Assembly: GCF_951801035.1 (NCBI RefSeq)
Contig: NZ_CATOKT010000006.1
Source of the DNA: Adlercreutzia sp910585575
GTDB lineage: Bacteria > Actinomycetota > Coriobacteriia > Coriobacteriales > Eggerthellaceae
DNA length: 64,000 nucleotides
Strand: one strand, 5' to 3'
Part shown: one piece after another, positions 1-8,096 of the stretch
Layout: each line of letters begins with the position of its first letter
Numbering within the stretch: the stretch's first letter is position 1
The notes under the pieces: model-generated
The model's input: only the letters and a program-made list of their open reading frames with translations
What the model was told of the DNA's origin: nothing
The model's database searches: none
Made by a program: the position numbers and the translations under genes

Positions 1-660
1 CAGCCCCGCGCAGCCGTTGCAGGCGCGGCCGAGCGCCGGGCACTTTGCGCCGCAGCCCGACCGGGTGACCAGGCCCAGACACATCTGCCCCTGGGCGTAC
101 AGGCAACCGCGCTCGTTTCGGGAGCACTCGCCGCAGAGCGCCGAGGTGGCCGGCAGGTAGTTGCTGCCGTACAGGGCGCTGTCCAGCACGCGGACGAACT
201 CGTAGGGGTCGATGGGACAACAGGGCACCTCGAAATCCACCGCGATGACGTCCTTCACCGGCACGGGCGCCTGCAGCGTGCCGCAGGCATCGGGGGCCGC
301 GTCGCCGTAGACCACTGCCAGCTGGGCCGGAAAGTCCACTGACGCCATGCCGGGGATGCCCGCCGTGTTGGCGCAGGCACCGATGGTAATTACCGTCTTC
401 GCCTTTTCACGGGCCTCGCGCACGGTGGCTTCGGCTTCGGCCGTGGTAACGGCGCCCTCGATGACAGCCACGTCGAATTCCTCGGGCATGGGCTTCGAAG
501 AGGTGAGCTGCCAGTAGCCCAGATCGATCTGACCGAGCACCTCCAGCAGGTGCGCCTCGATGTTGGTAATGTTGATCTGGCAGCCAAAGCAGCTAGCCAG
601 GCCGATGAACACGACGCGGGGCGGCCGCGCGTTCTCGGGCGTTTCGCGAATATCGTTCAT
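1..660 (-). CDS. hydD: Sulfhydrogenase/NiFe-hydrogenase small (delta) subunit, partial
   Basis: The reading frame opens at ATG 660 and is still open at the window edge, so the C-terminus is missing. The protein has the NADH:quinone oxidoreductase 20-kDa/hydrogenase small-subunit fold signature: an early C-x2-C (C24, C27), then GACANTAGIPGMA and further Cys pairs (VPCCPIDP, then CGECSRNERGC and CGAKCPALGRACNGC), which would ligate Fe-S clusters carrying electrons to the NiFe site. It starts one base after the hydG stop, so it is the third gene of a hydB-hydG-hydD operon. The large subunit (hydA) would be expected just beyond the left edge; that is inference. Cytoplasmic group 3b-like enzymes of this layout oxidise NADPH or H2, and some also reduce polysulfide. 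Confidence 0.85.
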   Translation of the reverse strand, partial: MNDIRETPENARPPRVVFIGLASCFGCQINITNIEAHLLEVLGQIDLGYWQLTSSKPMPEEFDVAVIEGAVTTAEAEATVREAREKAKTVITIGACANTAGIPGMASVDFPAQLAVVYGDAAPDACGTLQAPVPVKDVIAVDFEVPCCPIDPYEFVRVLDSALYGSNYLPATSALCGECSRNERGCLYAQGQMCLGLVTRSGCGAKCPALGRACNGCAGL

Positions 661-661
661 G

Positions 662-1567
662 TTACATCGACTCCTGGATGTTCTTGGCCTCCCAGTAGTT
701 GAAGACCGGTCCGTCAATGCAGCAGTACTGGTGCCCGATCTGGCAGTGGCCGCACTTCCCCACGCCGCACTTCATGTGGCGCTCGAAGCTCATGTAGATG
801 CGATCGTAGGAGATGTTCTTCTTGCGCATCTCCTGCACCACGAAGCGGTACATGACCGGCGGCCCGCACAAGGCGCCGAAGGTGTTGTCCGCGTCGATTT
901 CCAAATGCTCGAAGGGCTTGGTGACCAGGCCCACTTCCCCATCCCAGGTGTCGTCGGGCACGTCGACGGTAAGATACAGGTCGAAGTCCTTGCGGTGCTT
1001 CCACATCTCGAACTGGTGACGGAACATGACCTCGGAGGGGTTCTTGGAGCCGTAGATGATAGTGACCTTGCCGAACTCCGAGCGCTCATCGTGGATGTTG
1101 TTGATCAGCGAGCGCAGCGGCGCGATGCCTAAGCCGCCCGCTACCAGCAGCACGTCGTGGCCGCGCATGTCATTAATGGGAAAGCCGCGGCCGAAGGGTC
1201 CGCGGATGCCCACGATGTCGCCGCACTGCATTTGGTGCAGGCGCTCGGTAAAGCGCCCCGTGCGGCGCACGCACAGCTCGATGAAGCCCTCTTTCGTGGG
1301 CGAGCTGGAAATGGAAATGGGGGCCTCGCCTACGCCGAAGATGGACAGTTCCACGAACTGCCCCGGCTGCTGATGGAAGGCCGCGCGAATGCGGTCGTCG
1401 ATGAAGCGGAACTCGAAGAGTTTTTCGGTGGCCGTCAGCTCGGTGATGGACGTGATGCGCGCGGGCCACGGACGATAGGGATTCGCGTGCATAAGCTGGG
1501 CGCCGGTCCGCTCGGGGCCCGGATCGGAAAACGGATGGATGGCCACCTTGGTTGCGGGTGCGTGCAT
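662..1567 (-). CDS. hydG: Sulfhydrogenase gamma subunit, FAD/NAD(P)-binding electron-transfer protein
   Basis: A ferredoxin-reductase-like flavoprotein of 301 aa that passes electrons between NAD(P)H and the hydrogenase Fe-S subunits. Visible are the FAD-binding PISISSSP motif (about 83-90), the nucleotide-binding GGLGIAPLRS (144-153), and a C-terminal 2Fe-2S ligand set C267-x4-C-x2-C followed by C283. This matches the HydG/AsrB/dihydroorotate dehydrogenase electron-transfer family. I chose ATG 1567 because it lies two bases after the hydB stop; a longer frame extends upstream but overlaps hydB. AsrB of anaerobic sulfite reductase is the main alternative, but the adjacent hydrogenase-type small subunit argues for hydrogenase. 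Confidence 0.88.
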   Translation of the reverse strand: MHAPATKVAIHPFSDPGPERTGAQLMHANPYRPWPARITSITELTATEKLFEFRFIDDRIRAAFHQQPGQFVELSIFGVGEAPISISSSPTKEGFIELCVRRTGRFTERLHQMQCGDIVGIRGPFGRGFPINDMRGHDVLLVAGGLGIAPLRSLINNIHDERSEFGKVTIIYGSKNPSEVMFRHQFEMWKHRKDFDLYLTVDVPDDTWDGEVGLVTKPFEHLEIDADNTFGALCGPPVMYRFVVQEMRKKNISYDRIYMSFERHMKCGVGKCGHCQIGHQYCCIDGPVFNYWEAKNIQESM

Positions 1568-1569
1568 CC

Positions 1570-2595
1570 CTAGGCCCCCTTTCTCTCGAAGAACTTCAGC
1601 ACCTCGATGGGGCTGATGTCCACTTTGCAGGCCAAGGCGCAACGGCCGCAGCCCACGCAGAGGCTGCGATCATGGGTGGCCAGGAAACCGTTGAGCTTGT
1701 GGTACATGCGATGGCGCACGCGCTCCACGGGCGTAGGGCGGAAGTTGTGGCCGCCGGCCACCATGGCGAACTGCGGCGAGGTGCAGGCATCCCACACGCG
1801 CTCGCGCCGCCCCGTGGCGCCGCCCGGATCAAGCGTGTCGCGAATATCGAAGCAGTAGCAGGTGGGGCACACGTTGGCACAGGCATTGCAGGACAGGCAG
1901 CGGCCGCCCAGCTCTTCCCAGAACGGGTCCTCGTGGAAGGCGTCCATGAGCATGGGGATTTCCTGCACGTCGGGAATGTCCTGGTTGAAGGCCTCCTGAC
2001 GGGCGCGGGTAACGGCGCGGAAGGCAATACGGTCGGCGTCGGTGGCCTCGCGCACGGTGCAGGCGCCCTCCAGAATATTAGCCGCCACTACCGAGCCGAT
2101 GGACACCAGATACTTATCGCCGATGTCCGTCAGGAACAAGTCGTAGCTGGGACGCGCCTCTTCGCTGTCCATCAGGTTACAGAAGCAGAACTCCGAGGGC
2201 GTGCAGCCGATGCCCACAATAAGCGTGGCGTCGTTGCGCGCCTGGAAGTACGGATCGGGATACCGCGGATCGGTGAAGACGCTATTCAGGTTAAGCATGC
2301 CGTTGATGTCGCAGGCATGAACGCCGAATAGCACGCGCGCCGGCACCTCGCAAGTGTAGTCGGTCACGGCGTTCTCTTCGGCGTTGAACTCGAAGAGGGT
2401 TTCCTTGGGCGGCATCAGGTACTTCTTCGGCGAGGCGATGGTGGTGGGATAGTCCAGCACAATGTCGTCGAAGGAGTCGACGGCCGCGAACACGTACTTG
2501 CTTCCCCTCTGCACCGGAGCGATGACCTCGTAGCGCTCCATGAACGCCGCGACCAGCGAAGGCAGCTCGTCACGGTCGATAACGCGATACAGCAT
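1570..2595 (-). CDS. hydB: Sulfhydrogenase beta subunit, 4Fe-4S dicluster protein
   Basis: A 341-aa iron-sulfur protein of the HydB/AsrA family that links the flavoprotein to the hydrogenase core. Two C-terminal ferredoxin motifs are complete: C233-x2-C-x2-C-x3-C243 and C313-x2-C-x2-C-x3-C323. The N-terminal 200 residues carry the family-typical GVHACDING and CTPSEFCFCN stretches. The frame is open further upstream, but ATG 2595 is preceded by an AAGGAA ribosome site and gives the family length. It is the first gene of the visible operon. Confidence 0.88.
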   Translation of the reverse strand: MLYRVIDRDELPSLVAAFMERYEVIAPVQRGSKYVFAAVDSFDDIVLDYPTTIASPKKYLMPPKETLFEFNAEENAVTDYTCEVPARVLFGVHACDINGMLNLNSVFTDPRYPDPYFQARNDATLIVGIGCTPSEFCFCNLMDSEEARPSYDLFLTDIGDKYLVSIGSVVAANILEGACTVREATDADRIAFRAVTRARQEAFNQDIPDVQEIPMLMDAFHEDPFWEELGGRCLSCNACANVCPTCYCFDIRDTLDPGGATGRRERVWDACTSPQFAMVAGGHNFRPTPVERVRHRMYHKLNGFLATHDRSLCVGCGRCALACKVDISPIEVLKFFERKGA

Positions 2596-2753
2596 ACGCG
2601 ATGGGTTCCTTCTCTTCTTGGGGCCCGAAGGCGCCTTCTTGGTAAGGTAGCTTCCATGGTAAAGGCTGAAGGGCCGCTGCCGCAACCCACTTCGATATTC
2701 GGCTAAAAAACCAGATGGGCAGAAGAAAGCGCCGAAGAGCGCAGGGCGGCTGC

Positions 2754-3776
2754 CTAGCGCTTCGTCTTCACCGACTTGATCGACGACCACTTCGAGTAGT
2801 ATTTTTTGCCCTTGACCATCTTGTAGGCGCGAATCTTCACGTAGTAGCGCTGCTTCGCATAGCGCGCTTTCAGCTTAAGCGAGGTTTTCGAGGCTGTGAC
2901 CGACTTGGTAAGCGAGTGCTTGAACTTCTTGTTGGACGCGTATTTGATCTGGTAGCCCGAAACTCCCTTCACCTTTTTCCAGGTTACCTTGATAACGCGT
3001 TTCTTGGCGGCCTTGAGCGTTTTCAGCTTCGGCGTGGCGGGCTTTTTGGAAGCGGAGGTCGCGGTTGCCGTAGTGGAAGCTGCGGGGGTGGCGGGGGCGA
3101 TGGGAGCCGCCGGCTCCTCGGCGTCAGGGGCGCTGCCCGTCGCATCGTCCGTTTCCGTGCCAGAGGGGGCGGTGTATCCCGGCGGCAGGTAGTCGGGAAC
3201 GACTCCTACCGAGGGGTACTCGGGGGCTGAGCCGTGGGTGGTAGCGGCGGCATCTTGGGTAACCGTGACATTCCCATGATTCGCCCAACCCGCATAGTCC
3301 ATGGAGTTGAAGTTATGGAGCGTGACAACTTTATCTTTGGCAATGCGGTTGTTCATGGCGTGGATGACGTAGCCGCCGCCCACGTAGATGCCCACGTGCC
3401 CCGCGTACATGGTCTTCTTTTCGCGCGCCGTGCAGGTACTGCACACCGTAGAGTTGCTGGTAAAGAACACGTCGGCGCCGATGGGAACCGAATTGATGGT
3501 GACAATGGAGCCGCCGGCCTTGTGCAAGCGCCCGTACTGGGCCGCGCAACAGGTGCTGTCGCGCACAGCGCCCATCTCGGCGAACTGATCGGCCACAAAA
3601 GCCAGGCACCAGCTCTTGTACTGCTTGCCCAAATCGGGATTGCCCACTTTGGCGTTGAGAGACGTTTGCAGCGCCTTCGCGGAAACTGACGTGGCGCCAA
3701 GCGCCTGCAGCGGCGTGACGGCGGCCAGCGACATCGACAGGACGACAGCCAATCCGGCCTGAAGCGGTTTTCTCAT
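2754..3776 (-). CDS. Secreted NlpC/P60- or CHAP-like protein with C-terminal FN3 domain
   Basis: A 340-aa exported protein. Residues 1-28 form a signal peptide (MRKP, hydrophobic core, ALGA). Residues about 40-170 resemble a papain-like cell-wall hydrolase: candidate catalytic C57 in KSWCLAFVAD, H127 in AGHVGIYVGGG and H139. A Pro/Ala/Thr-rich linker follows (175-250). The C-terminus (about 250-340) looks like a fibronectin type III module (ITWKKVKG-type core, YYVKIRAY). ATG 3776 is preceded by AGGGGAGAG. Peptidoglycan cleavage is inferred from the fold; unusual extra Cys residues (C76, C77, C112, C115) may form disulfides or bind metal. Confidence 0.72.
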   Translation of the reverse strand: MRKPLQAGLAVVLSMSLAAVTPLQALGATSVSAKALQTSLNAKVGNPDLGKQYKSWCLAFVADQFAEMGAVRDSTCCAAQYGRLHKAGGSIVTINSVPIGADVFFTSNSTVCSTCTAREKKTMYAGHVGIYVGGGYVIHAMNNRIAKDKVVTLHNFNSMDYAGWANHGNVTVTQDAAATTHGSAPEYPSVGVVPDYLPPGYTAPSGTETDDATGSAPDAEEPAAPIAPATPAASTTATATSASKKPATPKLKTLKAAKKRVIKVTWKKVKGVSGYQIKYASNKKFKHSLTKSVTASKTSLKLKARYAKQRYYVKIRAYKMVKGKKYYSKWSSIKSVKTKR

Positions 3777-3904
3777 GAGGCTCTCCCCTAGTTCATTACA
3801 GCGGCATTTGGAAGAACGAGAAGCAAGAATAGCACCAATTCGCAGCCATCGCCAGCTGCGAGGAGCCGGACAATCGACGAACTGACGAAAAGACACCCCA
3901 ACGC

Positions 3905-3932
3905 AAAAAGAGAGCACCCGAAGGCGCTCTCT
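3905..3932 (-). terminator. Rho-independent terminator after ndk
   Basis: Read on the minus strand, a GAGAGCGCC stem, TTCG-type loop and matching GTGCTCTC arm (one mismatch) are followed by TTTTT. It lies 30 bases downstream of the ndk stop. Confidence 0.85.
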
Positions 3933-3961
3933 CAAGCCATGACAGCTAAAGCTTTTCGCTC

Positions 3962-4366
3962 TTAGGCGAAGAAGATGCCGATCTCGCGCTCGGCGGACTC
4001 GGGCGAGTCGGAGCCATGGATGACGTTCTCGTCCATGATGAGGCCGAAATCGCCGCGGATAGTGCCCGGAGCCGCCTCGGCCGGGTTGGTGGCACCCATG
4101 AGGGAGCGGCACTTGGCCACGGCACCCTCGCCGGAGATGACCATCTTCACCACGGGGCCGGAGGTGATGTAGGCGATGAGGCCGTCGTAGAAGGGCTTGC
4201 CCTCGTGCTCGGCGTAGTTGGCCTTGGCCTGCTCGGGGGTGACCATGCCCAGCTCCATGCGCTCGACGGTGAGGCCGGCGCGCTCGAAACGGTTGATGAT
4301 CTCGCCGATGTGGCCGTTGCGCACACCGTCGGGCTTGATCATGGAGTAAGTCTGCTGGATTGCCAT
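3962..4366 (-). CDS. ndk: Nucleoside diphosphate kinase
   Basis: Transfers the gamma phosphate of ATP to nucleoside diphosphates through a phosphohistidine. The 134-aa length is standard for bacterial Ndk. The signature NVIHGSDSPESAEREI contains the active-site H117, and the N-terminal TYSMIKPDGV is the usual opening. ATG 4366 follows a GAAAGGAT ribosome site; a longer upstream frame lacks homology. It is the last gene before a strong terminator at 3905-3932 and follows the TPR gene with a 75-base gap. Confidence 0.97.
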   Translation of the reverse strand: MAIQQTYSMIKPDGVRNGHIGEIINRFERAGLTVERMELGMVTPEQAKANYAEHEGKPFYDGLIAYITSGPVVKMVISGEGAVAKCRSLMGATNPAEAAPGTIRGDFGLIMDENVIHGSDSPESAEREIGIFFA

Positions 4367-4441
4367 TGGGATCCTTTCAGAGATAGGGGTACTGCACTGC
4401 AAACGGCCCGGAGCACCCGCCCCAGGCCGGAAATGCCTGAA

Positions 4442-5824
4442 CTAGCTTTGGCTGGGGAAATACAGCTCGATGTTGGAGACCTTCCAACCGATGCCGTCGC
4501 GCACCATCGAGATTTTGTACTGCACGCTGCCGCCGCCCTCGGTGGCCGCCGTGGCGTACACGGTGGAGTCGCTCATGGATTTGTTCACGCCGTCGATGGT
4601 AACGTTGCCGTCGGCCACCACCGGGTCGAGCATGGCATTGATCTTGCCCTCGTCGAGGTCGCTGGAGAACACCGTTTCCTTCGCGGCGGACGGATCGGCG
4701 AACAGCTGCTTGGTGACCTCATCTTGCGTGGGATAGCCGAAGCCCTGGGTGTAGGCGAACACGCCGGCCGCAGCGGCCAGCACAATGACGATGACGAAGA
4801 ACAGCAGGACCTTCAGGCCCACGTTGCGGCGCTTGCGGTCTTGCTTCGCCAGGCCGCGCGACCACTGCTCGAGCTCGGCATCGGTGGCGGTGAAGAAACG
4901 GTCGTTGTCGACGTTCTCGTAGGCGCCCACATAGCCGGGGAAATTGGTCGGATCGGCCTCGTAGGGCTCGTCGTAGTAGAACGGCTCGGCCGCCTCGCCC
5001 TCGTAGGCCACGGCCTCGTCGTAGACGCTGGTGCCGTCGGCTGCCACATCGAGCCCGGACATGTCGGCCAGCTGGAGCACCTGGGTGGCCTGGCTGGACT
5101 CGGACGTGCCCTGGGCCACGGCACCCACGGCGCGCTGGTAGTCGACGCTGGCGGAATCGGACAGGAAGTAGGTTTTGTCGGCGATGGCCTCTTCGAAGGC
5201 ATGGACCGCCTTCTCCATCTGGCCGCAGGCCACGTAGGCCTGACCCAGGCTGGCCTGCAGCTTGTTGCGCGTGGAGGACAACATGTCGAATTGCATGGCG
5301 CTTTCGTAGGAGGCCACGGCGTCGGCCGGACGGTTGAGCGCCATGAAGCACACGCCCAAGTTGAGCAGGGCTTTCGTAGGGTCGGGATTCGACTCGTCCA
5401 AGGCGGCCTCGCGGAAGGCCACGCCGGCCTCGGCCGACTTGCCCAGCTTCATGAGGGCGTTGCCCATGCCCATGTAGGACTTGTAGGGCGTGGGGTTGGC
5501 CTGGTCCTGCACCGACTGCTCGAAGTAGCGAATGGCGTTCTCGTAGTCGCGCAGCGACGCGTAGGCCATGCCGAGGTTGCACTCGACCGTGCCCAGGGCG
5601 CCGTAGGCCGTATCGGCCGTGGCCTGGCTGTAGGCCTGGATGGCCTCGGTGGGGTTCTTCAGCTTCACCAGGCAGTTGCCGATTTGGTGGTAGAGAAGGC
5701 CCATCTCGCCGGGCGCCAAAGGATACTGAGTGTCCTGCAAGCATTCCGTGAAAGCCATCAGCGCGCCGCGGTAGTCGCGCAGGCGGTAGCGCTCATTTGC
5801 TCGATCGAATAACTCGTTGTTCAT
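4442..5824 (-). CDS. TPR-repeat membrane protein
   Basis: A 460-aa protein. Residues 1 to about 215 contain at least five tetratricopeptide-like helix pairs (for example YQIGNCLVKLKNPTEAIQAY, cut here to the repeat motif, and LGMAYASLRDYENAIRYFEQS). An acidic, Tyr-rich linker follows (about 250-310). One membrane helix (about 334-355, VLLFFVIVIVLAAAAGVFAY) precedes a roughly 100-residue extracytoplasmic domain. The TPR part should therefore be cytoplasmic and act as a protein-interaction scaffold. No enzymatic motif is visible. It sits between the cyclophilin gene and ndk on the same strand. Confidence 0.8.
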   Translation of the reverse strand: MNNELFDRANERYRLRDYRGALMAFTECLQDTQYPLAPGEMGLLYHQIGNCLVKLKNPTEAIQAYSQATADTAYGALGTVECNLGMAYASLRDYENAIRYFEQSVQDQANPTPYKSYMGMGNALMKLGKSAEAGVAFREAALDESNPDPTKALLNLGVCFMALNRPADAVASYESAMQFDMLSSTRNKLQASLGQAYVACGQMEKAVHAFEEAIADKTYFLSDSASVDYQRAVGAVAQGTSESSQATQVLQLADMSGLDVAADGTSVYDEAVAYEGEAAEPFYYDEPYEADPTNFPGYVGAYENVDNDRFFTATDAELEQWSRGLAKQDRKRRNVGLKVLLFFVIVIVLAAAAGVFAYTQGFGYPTQDEVTKQLFADPSAAKETVFSSDLDEGKINAMLDPVVADGNVTIDGVNKSMSDSTVYATAATEGGGSVQYKISMVRDGIGWKVSNIELYFPSQS

Positions 5825-5900
5825 AGAATTCCTTCACTAGACTTGTCTTGCAGGCAGCCCGGGGGCCTGGGGCGCAAGGGCGCCCCGGAACGGATAAATG

Positions 5901-6431
5901 CTAGGCAGCGTTCTCGATGGTGATGGACTCGATGACATCGCCGGCGCGCAGCTGGCCGATGACGTCCTTGCCCTCGATGGTCTGGCCGAACACCGTGTAG
6001 CCGGAGTCGAGGTTGTGCTGGGGGCCCAGGCACAGGTAGAACTGGGAGCCGGCGGAGTTGGGATCCATGGAGCGAGCCATGGCCAGGGCGCCGTCCTCGT
6101 GCTTGTTGTTGGGGTTGGTGGTGTACTCCTCTTTAATGGAGTAGCCGGGGTTGCCGGTGCCGAAGGGCGCCATGCCGGGAGCGCGGCCCGCGGCCACCTG
6201 CTCGGGCGTGGCCTCGCGGGTGTTGGGGCAGCCGCCCTGGATGACGAAGCCGGGCACATAGCGGTGGAACTTCAGGCCGTCGTAGAAGCCCTTCTGGGCC
6301 AGCTCGACGAAATTGCCCACGTGAATGGGGGCGTCGTTGCCCGCCAGCTGCACGCGGATGGTACCCTTCGAGGTATTGATGACGGCGATCTCGTCGCCGG
6401 TGGGCTGATACTCGGGCGTGTACAGAGCCAT
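5901..6431 (-). CDS. Cyclophilin-type peptidyl-prolyl cis-trans isomerase
   Basis: A 176-aa cytoplasmic cyclophilin that accelerates prolyl isomerisation in folding proteins. Core motifs present are FHRYVPGFVIQGGCP, the SAGSQFYLCLGP segment of the active site and YTVFGQTIEGKDVI. No signal peptide is seen. ATG 6431 follows AAAGGAGGAGCCCC, a strong ribosome site; the longer in-frame extension overlaps rlmD and has no homology. It lies between rlmD and the TPR gene on the same strand. Confidence 0.95.
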   Translation of the reverse strand: MALYTPEYQPTGDEIAVINTSKGTIRVQLAGNDAPIHVGNFVELAQKGFYDGLKFHRYVPGFVIQGGCPNTREATPEQVAAGRAPGMAPFGTGNPGYSIKEEYTTNPNNKHEDGALAMARSMDPNSAGSQFYLCLGPQHNLDSGYTVFGQTIEGKDVIGQLRAGDVIESITIENAA

Positions 6432-6525
6432 GGGGCTCCTCCTTTTCCCTTGGGGATCGGTCGTTGCCGCGAAGGCGCCGCCGAGCCGATCGGTTTCATT
6501 GCATACGGGGAATGATTCTAACAGG

Positions 6526-7842
6526 TTAGGAAGTAGTTCGCTCGAAAATGCTAACCACTTCCACATGGTAGGTCTGCGGAAACAGGTCGACGGGGGTCGC
6601 CCGCACCAGGCGGTAGCCCGCTGCCTCGAACAGGGCCACGTCGCGGGCCCAGGTTTGGGGGTCGCAGCTGACGTAGGCCACCCGACGCGGCGCTGCGGCG
6701 GCGATGGAGTCCACCACCCCCGGGGCCAGGCCGGCCCGGGGAGGGTCCACCACCAGCGCGTCCAGCTCGCCCAGCTCGGGCAGCTCGCGGGCGGCGTCGC
6801 CCCCCACCACCTCGATGTCCACGCCGGCGCGCTCGGCGTTGCGACGCAAATCGCGCACCGAGGAGCCAGCCGACTCCACGGCCACCACCTCGGCACCGGC
6901 AGCGGCCAGGGGCAGCGAGAACGTGCCGGCCCCGGAGTACAAATCGGCCACGTAGTCGCCCTCTTCCACCTGCAGCCCCTCCAGCACAAGATCGATGAGC
7001 TTCTCGGCCTGAGCAGTGTTCACTTGGAAGAACGAGGGGGCGCTGATAAGGAAGCGCTCCTCGGCCAGCTCCTCTTCCCAGCATCCCTTGCCGGCTAGGG
7101 CCTCTACCTTCTTCACCTTGCGGGCTCGCCCCGGCTCGGCCACCACGCGCACAAGCGAGGTGTTCTTGAGCGCGCTGCCCAAGGTTTTCGCCGCCGCGGC
7201 CCGGGGAAAGGCGCCGGGCGTCGTCCACAGGGCAATCTCCACGTCGCGCGTGCGCAGGCTGCCGCGCACCCCCACGCGGAAGATGCCCAGGTCGTCGGCG
7301 CCCGAAAGGTAGCGCAGCGCCCCGCGCAGGGCCTTGGGCGCACCCTCGATATTCCGATGAGCCAAGGGGCAGCTTTCGAGCGGTACCAGCTGGTCGGTGC
7401 CCGCCGCGCGCATGCCCAGCACAAGGCGACCGGCGGCATCGGTGCCGCAGGCCAGCTCTAACTTGTTGCGGTAGCCCCACTGGCGCTTCGAGGGCACGCA
7501 AGCCGCCACCAAAGCCTCGGCTTGATCGGCCGGCAGCTTGGCCGTGCGCACCAAAGCGCTGATCACGGCGTCGCGCTTCGCCGCTAGCTGGGCCTCGTAG
7601 GCCAGGGGCGCCCAGAGGCACCCGCCGCAGCCGGCCGGGCACGGCACCGCCACGCGCTGAGGCGACGGCTCGAGCACGTCCACCGCTCGACCGCGGGCGA
7701 AACGGGGCTTGTCCTCGGTAAGCTCGACGGCCACCGTATCGCCCGTTACCGCCCCTTCGACGAACACCGTCTTGCCGTTTTCCAGGTGCCCGATGCCCTC
7801 GGGGCCGTAGGCCATGCGCTCGATGGTTATGGTTTCGCTCAC
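6526..7842 (-). CDS. rlmD: 23S rRNA (uracil-5-)-methyltransferase, RlmD/TrmA family
   Basis: A SAM-dependent RNA m5U methyltransferase of 438 aa. Residues 1-60 form a TRAM domain. A 4Fe-4S-type Cys set begins at C68-x3-C-x2-C75. The SAM site is DLYSGAGTFSLPLA and the catalytic Cys lies in the C-terminal SCDP motif after VDPPRAG. The start is GTG 7842, eight bases after GGAAAGGA. Whether the target is 23S rRNA U1939, U747 or tRNA U54 cannot be settled by eye; the Fe-S cysteines favour the RlmD/RlmC side over TrmA. Confidence 0.9.
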   Translation of the reverse strand: MSETITIERMAYGPEGIGHLENGKTVFVEGAVTGDTVAVELTEDKPRFARGRAVDVLEPSPQRVAVPCPAGCGGCLWAPLAYEAQLAAKRDAVISALVRTAKLPADQAEALVAACVPSKRQWGYRNKLELACGTDAAGRLVLGMRAAGTDQLVPLESCPLAHRNIEGAPKALRGALRYLSGADDLGIFRVGVRGSLRTRDVEIALWTTPGAFPRAAAAKTLGSALKNTSLVRVVAEPGRARKVKKVEALAGKGCWEEELAEERFLISAPSFFQVNTAQAEKLIDLVLEGLQVEEGDYVADLYSGAGTFSLPLAAAGAEVVAVESAGSSVRDLRRNAERAGVDIEVVGGDAARELPELGELDALVVDPPRAGLAPGVVDSIAAAAPRRVAYVSCDPQTWARDVALFEAAGYRLVRATPVDLFPQTYHVEVVSIFERTTS

Positions 7843-7946
7843 CGGAGAGTCCTTTCCCGTCTGTGGGGTATTTCGCCGTTTTCGTGTGGCATCCCATGAG
7901 TTGATCTATAATAGCGCAGCGCCCCGCCATTGGGGCCGACGAGCGT

Positions 7947-8022
7947 GCCCTCGTAGCTCAGGGGATAGAGCACTTGCCTCCGGAGCAAGGTGCCGCAGGT
8001 TCGAATCCTGTCGAGGGCACCA
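7947..8022 (+). tRNA. tRNA-Arg (CCG)
   Basis: The cloverleaf can be read directly: acceptor GCCCTCG... closes with CGAGGGC, the anticodon stem CTTGC/GCAAG encloses loop CTCCGGA with anticodon CCG, and the T loop is GTTCGAATC. (The first acceptor base is G7947.) The discriminator A and CCA are encoded. A TATAAT box lies at 7907-7912. Confidence 0.96.
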
Positions 8023-8030
8023 TTTTTTAC

Positions 8031-8059
8031 TTGCACTTCCCTTTTGCGCCCCGTACTAT
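8031..8059 (+). promoter_or_regulatory. Sigma-70-type promoter for chitosanase
   Basis: TTGCAC (8031-8036), a 17-base spacer and TACTAT (8054-8059) precede the chitosanase ATG by 37 bases. It starts nine bases after the tRNA-Arg end. Confidence 0.6.
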
Positions 8060-8096
8060 AGCGTCTTCCCAAGAATCCAAGACCTAAGCGGGGGCT

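Noticed and set aside
4016..5812. Long plus-strand ORF (598 codons) opposite ndk and the TPR gene
   Set aside because: It is antisense to two clear genes, has a His/Gly/Leu-biased composition typical of high-GC reverse frames and no ribosome site.
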